This document shows positions 18,530-27,654 of a stretch of DNA of 64,000 nucleotides, piece after piece (positions within the stretch are counted from its first letter, which is position 1; the number at the start of each line of letters is the position of its first letter). The DNA comes from Bacteroides neonati (GTDB taxonomy: Bacteria > Bacteroidota > Bacteroidia > Bacteroidales > Bacteroidaceae). The stretch spans positions 126,534 to 190,533 of the forward strand of contig NZ_HG726023.1 in NCBI RefSeq assembly GCF_000499785.1. The letters are read 5' to 3'. A program made the translations under genes and the position numbers. Below the pieces are notes generated by a model. It saw nothing but the letters and a program-made list of their open reading frames with translations. It made no database searches and had not been told where the DNA came from.

Positions 18530-19288
18530 ATGAAAACTGCCCTAACCGACTTCGCCTTACCCAAGAAAGGAATCTATGGATTTCTTCATCTTATTATATT
18601 GGCCTTGTCATTATTTCTCATTATTAGTATATCGATCGATACTTTTAAAGGAACCCCTTTCTACACACAATCATCATATATGAAAGTGCAGTTTTGGATC
18701 TGTCTGTGGTTTCTGTTCGACTTTGTGCTCGAGTTTTTTCTAGCTCACCGCAAGCTACACTATTTGCGTACGCACTTTATCTTTTTTCTTATAGCAATCC
18801 CTTATCAAAGTATTATTAATTACTACCAACTCACGTTCTCGGAAGAGCTCACTTATTTTATTCGTTTCATACCGTTAGTAAGAGGTGGATATGCTTTGGC
18901 GATTGTGGTAGGTTGGCTTACGTACAATCGTGCGTCCAGCCTTTTGGTCTCCTACTTAACCATGCTGCTGGCCACGGTCTATTTTGCCAGTCTTGCTTTT
19001 TATGTGATGGAGCATAAGGTGAATCCTTTAGTAACCGATTATGGCGATGCACTTTGGTGGGCATTCATGGATGTTACTACGGTAGGCTCCAATATTGTGG
19101 CTATTACCGTAACGGGGCGTGTGCTTTCTGTCGTTCTGGCAGCTTTGGGCATGATGATGTTCCCTATCTTTACGGTTTATGTAACCAGTATTGTGACAAA
19201 GAAGAATCAGGAGAAGGAGGCTTATTATCAGCAACAGGCTGCTGCTGCGGGTACAGATAAAGAGCCGGATGCGGCGCAGGCAAAGTAA
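18530..19288 (+). CDS. Ion-channel protein of the voltage-gated K+ channel fold with an altered filter
   Basis: The 252-residue protein has about four N-terminal membrane segments (roughly 17-36, 55-72, 82-98 and 110-130), then a pore module: S5 (138-160), pore helix DALWWAFMDV (172-181), filter TTVGSN (183-188) and S6 (196-222). In K+ channels the filter reads TTVGYGD; here Tyr-Gly is replaced by Ser-Asn. The putative voltage-sensor segment IRFIPLVRGGYAL has few arginines. A soluble Gln/Ala-rich tail ends the protein. It lies between gadC and glsA-gadB, so it may balance charge during acid stress, which is inference. Ion selectivity cannot be deduced. Confidence 0.85.
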   Translation: MKTALTDFALPKKGIYGFLHLIILALSLFLIISISIDTFKGTPFYTQSSYMKVQFWICLWFLFDFVLEFFLAHRKLHYLRTHFIFFLIAIPYQSIINYYQLTFSEELTYFIRFIPLVRGGYALAIVVGWLTYNRASSLLVSYLTMLLATVYFASLAFYVMEHKVNPLVTDYGDALWWAFMDVTTVGSNIVAITVTGRVLSVVLAALGMMMFPIFTVYVTSIVTKKNQEKEAYYQQQAAAAGTDKEPDAAQAK

Positions 19289-19314
19289 GAAAGGGTCGGA
19301 TGATACCAAGAAAA

Positions 19315-19355
19315 GGGTCGGATGATCTACCCCAAAGGTTCCGACCATCCGACCC
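19315..19355. terminator. Convergent terminator with a dispersed repeat
   Basis: GGGTCGGAT (19315-19323) pairs with ATCCGACCC (19347-19355). A second GGGTCGGATGAT lies at 19293-19304. The enclosed AAAGGTTCCGACCAT (19334-19348) recurs exactly at 58,298-58,312. It sits between the convergent channel and glsA genes. Confidence 0.65.
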
Positions 19356-19377
19356 AAAGCATCTGGTTACGTTTAGT

Positions 19378-20319
19378 TTATCCGAAGATATTCTGCTGTA
19401 ACTTATTCATGATAAATTTTATGGCGAGTTGCGCCTTCACTGAGTTTCCGGCCTCATCGATAGGGGGAGCGAATGCAGCAATACCGAACTTGCCCGGCAT
19501 AACACCCATTACGCCGCCACCCACGCCTGTTTTGGCAGGAATGCCTGAGGTATACATCCAGTCGCCTGTATGTTCGTAGAAACCTACGGCAGCGATCATA
19601 GAGGTGATACGTGGCGAGATCTCGCTGGGGAAAACATACTTCTTTGTCACCGGATTGGTTCCTCCACAAGCAATGGTTGCTGCAGAGATGGCCAGCTGTT
19701 TAGCCGTTACGCCGAGCGAACATTGACGCGTATAGAGGTCGAGAGCCAGATTCGGTTCATCGTAAATACGGTTGAAGTTCTTCAGCAACCAAGCGATAGA
19801 GCGGTTGTTGAAATTGGTATCCGATTCGGATTTGTACAACTCATCGATTAGCTGCGGAGCCGATCCGCAAAGTTCGGTAATGTTGTCAACAATGGCTTTC
19901 CATTTCAAAACCGGATCGCCCACGGGTTGCACCATCGAACAGGCGGCAATGGCACCTGCATTGACCAATGGGGTAGAGGGGTGATCGTTTTCCAAAAGAA
20001 TCGCAATAATCGAATTAAAGGGCAATCCTGTTGCATCTGCACCAATCATTTCGAGTACCTTGTCTGCTCCATATTGACGCAATGCAAGGATAGCCGTATG
20101 CACCTTTGATACCGATTCGATACCAAAACGATAATTGGTATCACCTGCCTCTACCACTTCGCCCGAAGGGAGGCAAACGGCGATTCCAAACAGATGGCTG
20201 TCGATATTGGCGAGGTAAGGAATGTAGTCGGCGTTTTTCCCGTCGGTATTTCCTTTGAATTCTTTGTAAGCCTCATCAACAGCTTCTTTTATCTGTGCTA
20301 AAGATAGCTCTTTGTTCAT
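19378..20319 (-). CDS. glsA: Glutaminase (serine-dependent, GlsA/YbaS family)
   Basis: This 313-residue enzyme hydrolyses glutamine to glutamate and ammonia; the ammonia takes up a proton and the glutamate feeds the decarboxylase. The catalytic S-x-x-K is S69-V-S-K72 in GIESVSKVH, as in bacterial glutaminases of the beta-lactamase-like fold. PLVNAGAIAACSM and NFNNRSIAWLLKNF are also typical family motifs. The length is normal (about 310). Its ATG overlaps the gadB stop (ATGA), so gadB-glsA is an operon. The closest E. coli model is acid-activated YbaS. Confidence 0.94.
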   Translation of the reverse strand: MNKELSLAQIKEAVDEAYKEFKGNTDGKNADYIPYLANIDSHLFGIAVCLPSGEVVEAGDTNYRFGIESVSKVHTAILALRQYGADKVLEMIGADATGLPFNSIIAILLENDHPSTPLVNAGAIAACSMVQPVGDPVLKWKAIVDNITELCGSAPQLIDELYKSESDTNFNNRSIAWLLKNFNRIYDEPNLALDLYTRQCSLGVTAKQLAISAATIACGGTNPVTKKYVFPSEISPRITSMIAAVGFYEHTGDWMYTSGIPAKTGVGGGVMGVMPGKFGIAAFAPPIDEAGNSVKAQLAIKFIMNKLQQNIFG

Positions 20320-21761
20320 GACTTTTTAGTTTTGTGGCTCCGACCGCCGTGGTTAAACATGGTAGGCTCAATAGGAATATTCTTTTCCATGGCAATGCGT
20401 GTGGTGGTTGGATATTCCAGTTTTTCCAATGCAATGATCGCATTTTTGATATCGCCCAATAGCATATCGGCCATATCGCGACTGAATCCTTGACGTACTA
20501 CGACGCGCATGACAACATAGTTTTCCAAACTTTCGGGCAAGGTGTAAGCCGGAACCATCCAGCCGCTTTGTGCGAGTTTGTCCTGCAAGTCGTATAGGGT
20601 CCATTTGGCATGTTTCGCGTATTCGGGTTTCATGTACCAGATGAAAAGCGGATTCACCACCTCTTCGCTATAGTTCACAAAAGGAGCCAGTTTGGCAATC
20701 TCTTTGTGGATATATTTGGTGATCTCCATCGAGTTATGCTGAATCTCTTTGTAGCCTTGGAAACCTAAACGGATGAATTGATAATATTGTCCTAGAATCT
20801 GAGCAGCCGGACGTGAGAAGTTCAAACCGACTTGTGTAATGTTTGCACCCAGATAATTCACGCTGAAAGACATCTCTTCGGGTAGGTACTCTTTGCCTTT
20901 CCATACAACCCAACCCAAACCCGGATATACCAAACCGAATTTATGTCCGGAAACACTGATCGAAAGTACCCATTTCAAGCGGAAATCCCATTTCTTTTCG
21001 GGATAGAGGAACGGAAGAATGAATCCGCCACTAGCTGCATCGACATGAATTGGAATATCGTATCCGGTTTTAGCGTTGTATACATCAAGAGCTGCGTCGA
21101 GTGCTTCTACGTCGTCATTCAAACCGGTCCATGTAACGCCTTGGATAGGAACGATGCAAATGGTGTTTTCATCGCAAAGCTTCAGAGCTTCTTGAGGATC
21201 CAATACGGTTTTTTCGAGTGTCAATGGCACTTCGCGCATTTCGATCTGCCACAGTTGGCCGAACTTCTCCCATACCACTTGCATACCGCTCGATATCACA
21301 AAGTTGGGTTTGTCTACCGGTTTGCCTTGAGCTTGACGTTTTTTACGCCAGCGCAACCAAGCGGCTACGCCGCCCAGCATACAAGCTTCTGACGAACCAA
21401 TGGCGAGTGCACCTGTTTTCCATTTATCTTTTTCGGGCGTATTCCACAGATTGGCCATAATGTTGAGGCATTTGGCATTCATCAGTGCAATGCGTGGGTA
21501 TTCGGTCTCGTCAATGTAGTTGATGTTAATGGCTTCGTTCATTAGCTTGGTAGCATAATCGTCCATATAGGTCGTTACAAACGTTGCTAAGTTCAGCTTA
21601 GGCTGTGTTTGTGCATACGTTTCGTCTTTTACCATCTGATAAGCAATTTCTGCTGTAGTTGGTCCGTCGGGTATGCGATCAACAGGCGAAGGTTGCAACA
21701 TTTCTTCTGAGCCATAAATGGCTGTTTTGGCATCTCCTTTTCTAAAGTCTGAATCTTTCAT
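20316..21761 (-). CDS. gadB: Glutamate decarboxylase
   Basis: This PLP enzyme converts glutamate to GABA with consumption of a proton in the cytoplasm. With the start at 21761 it has 481 residues, near the usual 466. The PLP lysine is K274 in SVSGHKFGL, and the PLP-binding HVDAASGGF lies about 25 residues earlier. The start at 21761 (MKDSDFRK) is chosen over 21800 because it follows a purine-rich CAGAAAAAG and the extra 13 residues are unlike the family. Acid-sensing residues in the N-terminal region cannot be judged by eye. It is translationally coupled to glsA. Confidence 0.95.
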   Translation of the reverse strand: MKDSDFRKGDAKTAIYGSEEMLQPSPVDRIPDGPTTAEIAYQMVKDETYAQTQPKLNLATFVTTYMDDYATKLMNEAININYIDETEYPRIALMNAKCLNIMANLWNTPEKDKWKTGALAIGSSEACMLGGVAAWLRWRKKRQAQGKPVDKPNFVISSGMQVVWEKFGQLWQIEMREVPLTLEKTVLDPQEALKLCDENTICIVPIQGVTWTGLNDDVEALDAALDVYNAKTGYDIPIHVDAASGGFILPFLYPEKKWDFRLKWVLSISVSGHKFGLVYPGLGWVVWKGKEYLPEEMSFSVNYLGANITQVGLNFSRPAAQILGQYYQFIRLGFQGYKEIQHNSMEITKYIHKEIAKLAPFVNYSEEVVNPLFIWYMKPEYAKHAKWTLYDLQDKLAQSGWMVPAYTLPESLENYVVMRVVVRQGFSRDMADMLLGDIKNAIIALEKLEYPTTTRIAMEKNIPIEPTMFNHGGRSHKTKKS

Positions 21762-21936
21762 CTTTTTCTGTTTTATATAGTTAATGAATAGGTCGATCAT
21801 TCGGCTTGGGTCGAATGTGTACTAACGAACAGATGCCAACGATGAAAGTTTCCTGTTTTTACATTATTTGGCGTTTATTAGGGCTTTGGAAAGAAATGCA
21901 GAATATCATCTGCTATTCTGATTCGGGTATGGGTAT

Positions 21937-21981
21937 AAAAAAAAGATGCAATAGCTTAAGAAAAGCCATTACATCTTTTTT
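21937..21981 (-). terminator. Terminator of the ROK kinase gene
   Basis: AAAAAGATG (21940-21948) and CATCTTTTT (21972-21980) enclose a second stem AATAGCTT/AAGCCATT. A-tract and T-tract flank both sides, so it may work in both directions. It lies 20 bp past the ROK stop. Confidence 0.85.
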
Positions 21982-22000
21982 ATAGACGGTAGAGAGTATA

Positions 22001-22984
22001 TTAATCTTTCAAATCTTTTAATTCCCAAGCCAATGCACTGGCACCCAGTACGGCAGCATCCGAGTCTTTAAGTTCTGAAACCAATAACTTTGTTTTTCCT
22101 TGATAAATTTTCAAAATGTTATCGTTGATTGCTTTTTGAATAGGCTTCAAAATGTAATCACCCGATTTTGCAAGACCACCGAACAATACGATAGCTTCAG
22201 GGCTAGAGAAAGCAATGAAGTCTGCCAACGCCTGACCTAGTATGGTACCGGTGAAGTCGAAAATCTCTTGTGCAATCTTATCTCCTTGAACTGCTGCGTC
22301 GTATACATCTTTAGATGTAATGCTTTCGGCCGGAATGTTGCGTAATAAGCTGGCATCGGTGCGCGCAGCCAAAATCTCACGGGCAGTGCGAGCTACGCCG
22401 GTAGCCGAACAATAAGTTTCCAAACAGCCATGACGGCCGCAACCGCACAGACGTCCGTTATCGCGACGTACAATGACGTGGCCTAACTCACCGGCAAAAC
22501 CATCGTGACCATATACTACCTGACCGTTGATAACGATACCGCTACCTACACCTGTTCCGAGAGTGATCATGATGAATTCTTTCATACCACGGGCAGCGCC
22601 GTAAGTCATTTCGCCAACTGCAGCTGCATTTGCATCGTTGGTTAGTGCAGTAGGAATGCCCAAGCGTTCTTCGAACATGGCGGCCAATGGGATAATGCCT
22701 TTCCAAGGCAAGTTGGGAGCGAACTCGATGGTGCCGCTGTAATAGTTACCGTTGGGAGCACCAATACCAATGCCTTTGACCTTCTCTACACCGCCATTGG
22801 CTATGATGAGAGGAAGCAGACTTTTGCACACTTCGTCAACGTATTCATCTGCTGTGCTGTATACCTGAGTTTTTACAGCGCCGCTGGCAATAATTGTGCC
22901 ACGTGCATCTACAATACCAAAGACAGTGTTTGTGCCACCGATATCAATACCTACTACATAGGGTCTTTCCATGCTTGAATTCAT
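22001..22984 (-). CDS. ROK-family sugar kinase, probable glucokinase
   Basis: The 327-residue protein starts with the phosphate-binding DIGGTNTVFGIVD. It carries the catalytic aspartate in LTNDANAAAVGE, and the GELGH loop leads to the zinc motif CGCGRHGCLE. These define ROK kinases, and the length fits glucose or N-acyl-hexosamine kinases. Bacteroides glucokinases of this family are common, so glucose 6-phosphate formation is the likely job, though other hexoses are possible. It is monocistronic between its terminator and the divergent ABC operon. ATG at 22969 (MERPYVV) is an alternative start. Confidence 0.9.
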   Translation of the reverse strand: MNSSMERPYVVGIDIGGTNTVFGIVDARGTIIASGAVKTQVYSTADEYVDEVCKSLLPLIIANGGVEKVKGIGIGAPNGNYYSGTIEFAPNLPWKGIIPLAAMFEERLGIPTALTNDANAAAVGEMTYGAARGMKEFIMITLGTGVGSGIVINGQVVYGHDGFAGELGHVIVRRDNGRLCGCGRHGCLETYCSATGVARTAREILAARTDASLLRNIPAESITSKDVYDAAVQGDKIAQEIFDFTGTILGQALADFIAFSSPEAIVLFGGLAKSGDYILKPIQKAINDNILKIYQGKTKLLVSELKDSDAAVLGASALAWELKDLKD

Positions 22985-23159
22985 GTTATTTTTATATTTA
23001 AAGGGTTAGTTTATCCATTTTGTGATCACAAATTACGCAAAGAAGATTGATATCACAAAATGTTTTTTATAAAAAGTTCAACTTGTTTGCAACTTTTCGT
23101 ATCTATCGAGCGTCTAATAAAACAAATCATAAGAAAAGAGAAACTAAACAAAGCAAACT

Positions 23160-23876
23160 GTGATACAATTAAGAGACATTAATAAGACCTACAACAATGG
23201 AGCACCTCTTCATGTGCTCAAAGGCATCAACCTCGATATCAAGCGGGGAGAGTTCGTTTCAATTATGGGGGCATCGGGTTCCGGCAAATCGACGTTGTTG
23301 AATATCTTAGGTATTCTCGATAATTACGATACGGGTGAGTATCACCTCAATGGCGTATTGATAAAGAACCTGAGCGAAACAAAAGCAGCCGAATACCGTA
23401 ATCGCATGATTGGTTTCATTTTTCAGTCGTTCAACCTGATCTCTTTTAAAAATGCAGTAGAAAACGTAGCATTGCCACTCTTTTATCAAGGAGTAAGTCG
23501 CAAGAAGCGCAATGCACTCGCACTCGAATACCTCGATAAGCTGGGATTGAAGGAGTGGGCGCATCATATGCCCAACGAAATGAGCGGTGGACAGAAGCAG
23601 CGTGTGGCTATTGCCCGGGCCTTGATTACGCATCCGCAAATTATTCTGGCAGATGAGCCTACGGGAGCACTCGATAGTAAAACATCCGAGGAGGTGATGC
23701 AAATCTTGAAAGACTTGCATGCAACGGGGATGACCATCGTTGTGGTAACCCACGAAAGTGGTGTAGCCAACCAGACGGATAAAATCATTCATATCAAAGA
23801 CGGTATTATCGAACGTATTGAGGATAACAGAGAACATGATGCATCGCCGTTTGGCAAAGACGGATATATGAAGTAA
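23160..23876 (+). CDS. ABC transporter ATPase (MacB/LolD-like)
   Basis: The 238-residue ATPase has Walker A GASGSGKST (37-45), Q-loop FQSFNLI, signature MSGGQ (141-145), Walker B ILADE (162-166) and the switch H-loop VVTHE. The SFNLI and QRVAIARAL features are those of the MacB/LolD/FtsE subgroup. The start is a GTG at 23160 because no ATG is present upstream of the conserved IQLRDINKTY. It is the first gene of an operon with two permeases, an adaptor and an outer-membrane channel. Confidence 0.93.
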   Translation: MIQLRDINKTYNNGAPLHVLKGINLDIKRGEFVSIMGASGSGKSTLLNILGILDNYDTGEYHLNGVLIKNLSETKAAEYRNRMIGFIFQSFNLISFKNAVENVALPLFYQGVSRKKRNALALEYLDKLGLKEWAHHMPNEMSGGQKQRVAIARALITHPQIILADEPTGALDSKTSEEVMQILKDLHATGMTIVVVTHESGVANQTDKIIHIKDGIIERIEDNREHDASPFGKDGYMK

Positions 23877-23898
23877 TAATCAGTAATCAATCATTCTT

Positions 23899-25158
23899 AT
23901 GTTTGACATTTGGCAAGAAATATACAGTACTATCAAACGCAACAAGTTGCGAACATTCCTGACCGGATTTGCCGTAGCATGGGGAATCTTTATGCTTATT
24001 GTGCTATTGGGTGCAGGCAACGGACTGATACATGCGTTTGATAAATCGGCCTCCGAACGTGCCATGAACTCCATTAAGATATTTCCGGGATGGACTACCA
24101 AGGCTTACGACGGGTTGAAGGAAGGACGCAATATTCAATTGGATAATAAGGACTTGCATGCAACCGCCACTAACTTTGGCAACAATGTGATTAGTGCCGG
24201 AGCTACCGTGCGGCAAAGTAATGTGAATATTAGTTTCGGGTCGGAATATGTAAACCTTACCCTCTATGGCGTATTCCCGAGCTATACCGAAGTAGAGACG
24301 GTGAAGTCGGTCGATGGACGTTTTATCAACGATATCGACATCAAAGAAAGGCGTAAAGCCATCGTGATACACAAGAAAACAGCAGAGATATTATTTGATA
24401 AGACGAAGACGAATCCTATCGGACAATTTGTTAATGCCGGTGGTGTGGCTTATCAGGTGGTGGGTTTGTATGACGATCAGGGAGATAAGAACTCGAATGA
24501 AGCCTATATGCCCTTTTCGACTCTTCAAACTATATATAATAAAGGTGACAAGCTCAATAATATCATTTTTACGACTAAGAACCTAGATACGGAAGAGGCA
24601 AATAAAGAGTTCGAAACACATTATCGAAGACAATTGGGCAATAACCACCGTTTTGACCCTACCGACGATAGTGCTATCTGGATATGGAATCGTTTCACAC
24701 AATACCTGCAACAGCAAACGGCAACCGGTATTCTGCGAACAGCGATTTGGGTAATCGGTCTTTTTACCTTGCTAAGCGGTATTGTCGGGGTTTCGAATAT
24801 AATGCTTATCACCGTTAAGGAGCGTACCCGGGAGTTTGGTATTCGTAAGGCACTGGGTGCTAAACCATCTTCCATCCTTTTTCTTATCATCATAGAGAGT
24901 ATTACTATCACAACGCTATTTGGGTATATCGGTATGGTGGCCGGTATTGGGGCTACAGAGTGGATGAATGCGTCGTTTGGTACCCAAACCATGGACAACG
25001 GCATGGGTACGGCAACCGTCTTTTTAAACCCGACCGTCGATATATCTATCGCCATACAAGCCACTTTGACACTCATTGTAGCCGGTACGCTGGCAGGATT
25101 CTTCCCCGCCCGCAAGGCAGTGAGTATTCGACCTATTGAAGCACTTAGAGCAGACTAA
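23899..25158 (+). CDS. MacB-like ABC permease 1
   Basis: This 419-residue permease has one N-terminal membrane helix (about 21-42), a large periplasmic MacB-PCD domain (about 45-270) and three C-terminal helices in an FtsX fold (about 285-410), ending with PARKAVSIRPIEALRAD. This topology is that of MacB-type mechanotransmission transporters, which act on substrates in the periplasm. Here ATPase and permease are separate proteins, unlike MacB of E. coli, where they are fused. It begins 23 bp after the ATPase gene and is paired with a second similar permease, so the complex may be a heterodimer. Confidence 0.92.
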   Translation: MFDIWQEIYSTIKRNKLRTFLTGFAVAWGIFMLIVLLGAGNGLIHAFDKSASERAMNSIKIFPGWTTKAYDGLKEGRNIQLDNKDLHATATNFGNNVISAGATVRQSNVNISFGSEYVNLTLYGVFPSYTEVETVKSVDGRFINDIDIKERRKAIVIHKKTAEILFDKTKTNPIGQFVNAGGVAYQVVGLYDDQGDKNSNEAYMPFSTLQTIYNKGDKLNNIIFTTKNLDTEEANKEFETHYRRQLGNNHRFDPTDDSAIWIWNRFTQYLQQQTATGILRTAIWVIGLFTLLSGIVGVSNIMLITVKERTREFGIRKALGAKPSSILFLIIIESITITTLFGYIGMVAGIGATEWMNASFGTQTMDNGMGTATVFLNPTVDISIAIQATLTLIVAGTLAGFFPARKAVSIRPIEALRAD

Positions 25159-25163
25159 TCATT

Positions 25164-26405
25164 ATGAGAATAGACATAGATTCGTGTGAGGAGATTCTTC
25201 TCACCATTACTAGAAATAAAACCCGAAGCCTGCTTACGGCGTTCGGTGTATTTTGGGGTATTTTCATGCTGGTTGCCCTTATTGGAGGTGGACAGGGCAT
25301 GCAAAATATGATGCAAAAGAACTTTGAAGGATTTGCCACCAACTCAGGTTTTATATGGCCACAGAAAACAGGCGAAGCTTACAAAGGGTTCCGAAAAGGA
25401 CGTTGGTGGAGCTTGAATAATGACGATGTGGAGCGGGTGCGGAAAAATGTCGAAGGCATGGCAGTGGTTACGCCAACTGTGAATCGCTGGGGATCAACAG
25501 CCATTTACGGTGATAAAAAATATTCGGTCATAGCCAAGGGGCTCTATCCCGAATATGATCAGATTGAGACGCAGCAAATGTCATACGGACGATTCATCAA
25601 TGATGTCGATGTAAGCGAAGCACGCAAAGTCTGTGTTATCGGCAAGCGTGTGTACGAAAGCCTTTTTAAAGCAGGCGAAGATCCTTGCGGAAAGTTCGTA
25701 CGTGTTGATGGTATTTACTACCGGGTTGTGGGAGTTTGCGTTTCTGAGGGCAACATCAATATCAACGGACAGGCCTCCGAAAGTGTGGTACTTCCTTTCA
25801 GCACCATGCAACAAGCGTATAATCTGGGACACAATGTCGATATGATCTGTTTTACCGTAAAACCCGGCGTGAAGGTTTCATCCTTGCAGCCCGATATAGA
25901 ACGGGTTGTGAAAGAGCCACACCTCATATCGCCTGATGATAAACAGGCAGTGATGCTACTCAATGCCGAAGCAATGTTCTCGATGGTCGATAACTTATTT
26001 ATCGGTATCCGCATCTTGATTTGGATGGTTGGGTTGGGCACATTACTCGCAGGTGCCATCGGGGTTTCGAACATCATGATGGTGACTGTAAAGGAGCGTA
26101 CTACGGAGATTGGTATTCGCAGAGCCATCGGTGCTCGTCCGCGAGACATCCTGCAACAGATTCTCTCGGAGAGTATCGTACTTACCACGCTGGCCGGTAT
26201 GGCAGGTATCTCGTTTGCGGTATTAGTGCTCCAGGTAATGGATATAGCCACTGCTAAAGATGGAACAACTTATGACTTTCAAGTATCGTTCGGGCTTGCA
26301 GTGGGCACCTGTATACTGCTTGGCGCCTTGGGTGTGCTAGCCGGCTTAGCTCCTGCTTACCGTGCCATGGCCATTAAACCGATAGAAGCCATACGCGATG
26401 AGTAA
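25164..26405 (+). CDS. MacB-like ABC permease 2
   Basis: The 413-residue protein has the same topology as the preceding permease: TM1 at about 24-45, a periplasmic domain with GRFINDVDVSEARKVCVIGK, then three helices containing GVSNIMMVTVKERTTEIG and the C-terminal PAYRAMAIKPIEAIRDE. It starts five bases after the previous stop. The two permeases differ considerably in the periplasmic domain, so this is an old paralogous pair and fits a heterodimeric transporter. The substrate is unknown. Confidence 0.92.
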   Translation: MRIDIDSCEEILLTITRNKTRSLLTAFGVFWGIFMLVALIGGGQGMQNMMQKNFEGFATNSGFIWPQKTGEAYKGFRKGRWWSLNNDDVERVRKNVEGMAVVTPTVNRWGSTAIYGDKKYSVIAKGLYPEYDQIETQQMSYGRFINDVDVSEARKVCVIGKRVYESLFKAGEDPCGKFVRVDGIYYRVVGVCVSEGNININGQASESVVLPFSTMQQAYNLGHNVDMICFTVKPGVKVSSLQPDIERVVKEPHLISPDDKQAVMLLNAEAMFSMVDNLFIGIRILIWMVGLGTLLAGAIGVSNIMMVTVKERTTEIGIRRAIGARPRDILQQILSESIVLTTLAGMAGISFAVLVLQVMDIATAKDGTTYDFQVSFGLAVGTCILLGALGVLAGLAPAYRAMAIKPIEAIRDE

Positions 26406-26477
26406 GGTTTGGATAATGAGCGTGAGAAAAAAAGAGAATCAACAATGTATAATAATAAGATTTAATATAGACTAAAG

Positions 26478-27581
26478 ATGAAAAAGTTTCTGAAAATCAC
26501 ATTACTGGTGGTGTTGGCTGCCATATTAATCGGAACATTTGCGTTCCTTTGGATCAAATCCAGACCTCAAACAATTGTATATGAAACGGTAAAAGCCGAA
26601 GTAGCCGACTTGCAGAAAACTACTGTCGCTACCGGTAAGGTGGAACCACGCGATGAGATTCTGATTAAACCTCAAATTTCAGGTATTGTTTCAGAACTTT
26701 ATAAAGTGGCCGGACAAACCATCAAAAAGGGAGAAGTAATAGCCAAAGTAAAAGTAATTCCTGAACTGGGACAACTTAATTCGGCCGAAAGCCGTGTGAG
26801 ACTGGCAAAGATCAATGCGGCACAGGCTGATACCGACTTTGCTCGTATAGAGAAACTCTATAAAGAGAAACTGATCAGTCGCGAAGAGTTTGAGAAGAGC
26901 GAAGTGGCCTTGAAGCAATCACGCGAGGAGGTACAGACTGCTAAGGATGCACTCGAGATCATAAAGGAAGGTATTACCAAGAACAGTGCCTCTTTTTCGA
27001 GCACAATGATTCGTTCAACGATCGATGGTCTGATTTTAGACATCCCGGTAAAAGCGGGTAACTCGGTGATTATGAGTAATACCTTCAATGACGGAACAAC
27101 CATTGCTACCGTAGCCAATATGAATGACCTGATATTCAAAGGTAAGATAGATGAAACCGAAGTAGGGCGTATTCATGAAGGAATGCCGGTAAAACTGACT
27201 ATCGGAGCTTTGCAGAACCTCACTTTCGAAGCTGTTTTGGAATATATTTCGCCAAAGGGTGTAGAAGAAAACGGAGCCAATCAATTTGAAATTAAGGCAG
27301 CGATTCATGTACCCGATACGGTACAAATCCGTTCCGGATATTCGGCCAATGCAGAAATTGTATTGCAACGTGCCAACAAGGTGCTTGCGGTGCCCGAGAG
27401 TGTAATTGAGTTCAGCGGAGATTCCACCTTTGTGTATGTCATGACCGATTCTCTGCCTGAGCAGAAGTTCAAACGTCAGCAAGTGACTACCGGTTTGAGC
27501 GACGGTATCAAGATTGAAGTGAAGAAAGGCGTTACGGCGAAAGATAAAGTACGTGGAGCCGAGAAGAAGGATAAGAAATAA
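26478..27581 (+). CDS. Periplasmic adaptor (HlyD/MacA-type membrane fusion protein)
   Basis: The 367-residue protein has one N-terminal membrane anchor (about 5-25). Lipoyl-like halves follow (VEPRDEILIKPQISGIVSEL, and SSTMIRSTIDGLILDI), separated by a helical hairpin (about 100-160, AESRVRLAKINAAQAD and EFEKSEVALKQSREEV), then beta-barrel and membrane-proximal domains. It bridges the ABC permeases to the TolC-like channel encoded next. The C-terminus is lysine-rich. It belongs to the same operon, 72 bp after permease 2. Confidence 0.93.
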   Translation: MKKFLKITLLVVLAAILIGTFAFLWIKSRPQTIVYETVKAEVADLQKTTVATGKVEPRDEILIKPQISGIVSELYKVAGQTIKKGEVIAKVKVIPELGQLNSAESRVRLAKINAAQADTDFARIEKLYKEKLISREEFEKSEVALKQSREEVQTAKDALEIIKEGITKNSASFSSTMIRSTIDGLILDIPVKAGNSVIMSNTFNDGTTIATVANMNDLIFKGKIDETEVGRIHEGMPVKLTIGALQNLTFEAVLEYISPKGVEENGANQFEIKAAIHVPDTVQIRSGYSANAEIVLQRANKVLAVPESVIEFSGDSTFVYVMTDSLPEQKFKRQQVTTGLSDGIKIEVKKGVTAKDKVRGAEKKDKK

Positions 27582-27654
27582 TATCTTCGTTATACATGAA
27601 AACTCTAAATAAGAGTACGAGCCTTAAGGCGTTTAATTACTAATAATCAGTTGA

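Noticed and set aside
23160..23876. A later ATG as start of the ABC ATPase.
   Set aside because: The next ATG would remove the Walker A motif region. The GTG at 23160 preserves the usual N-terminus.
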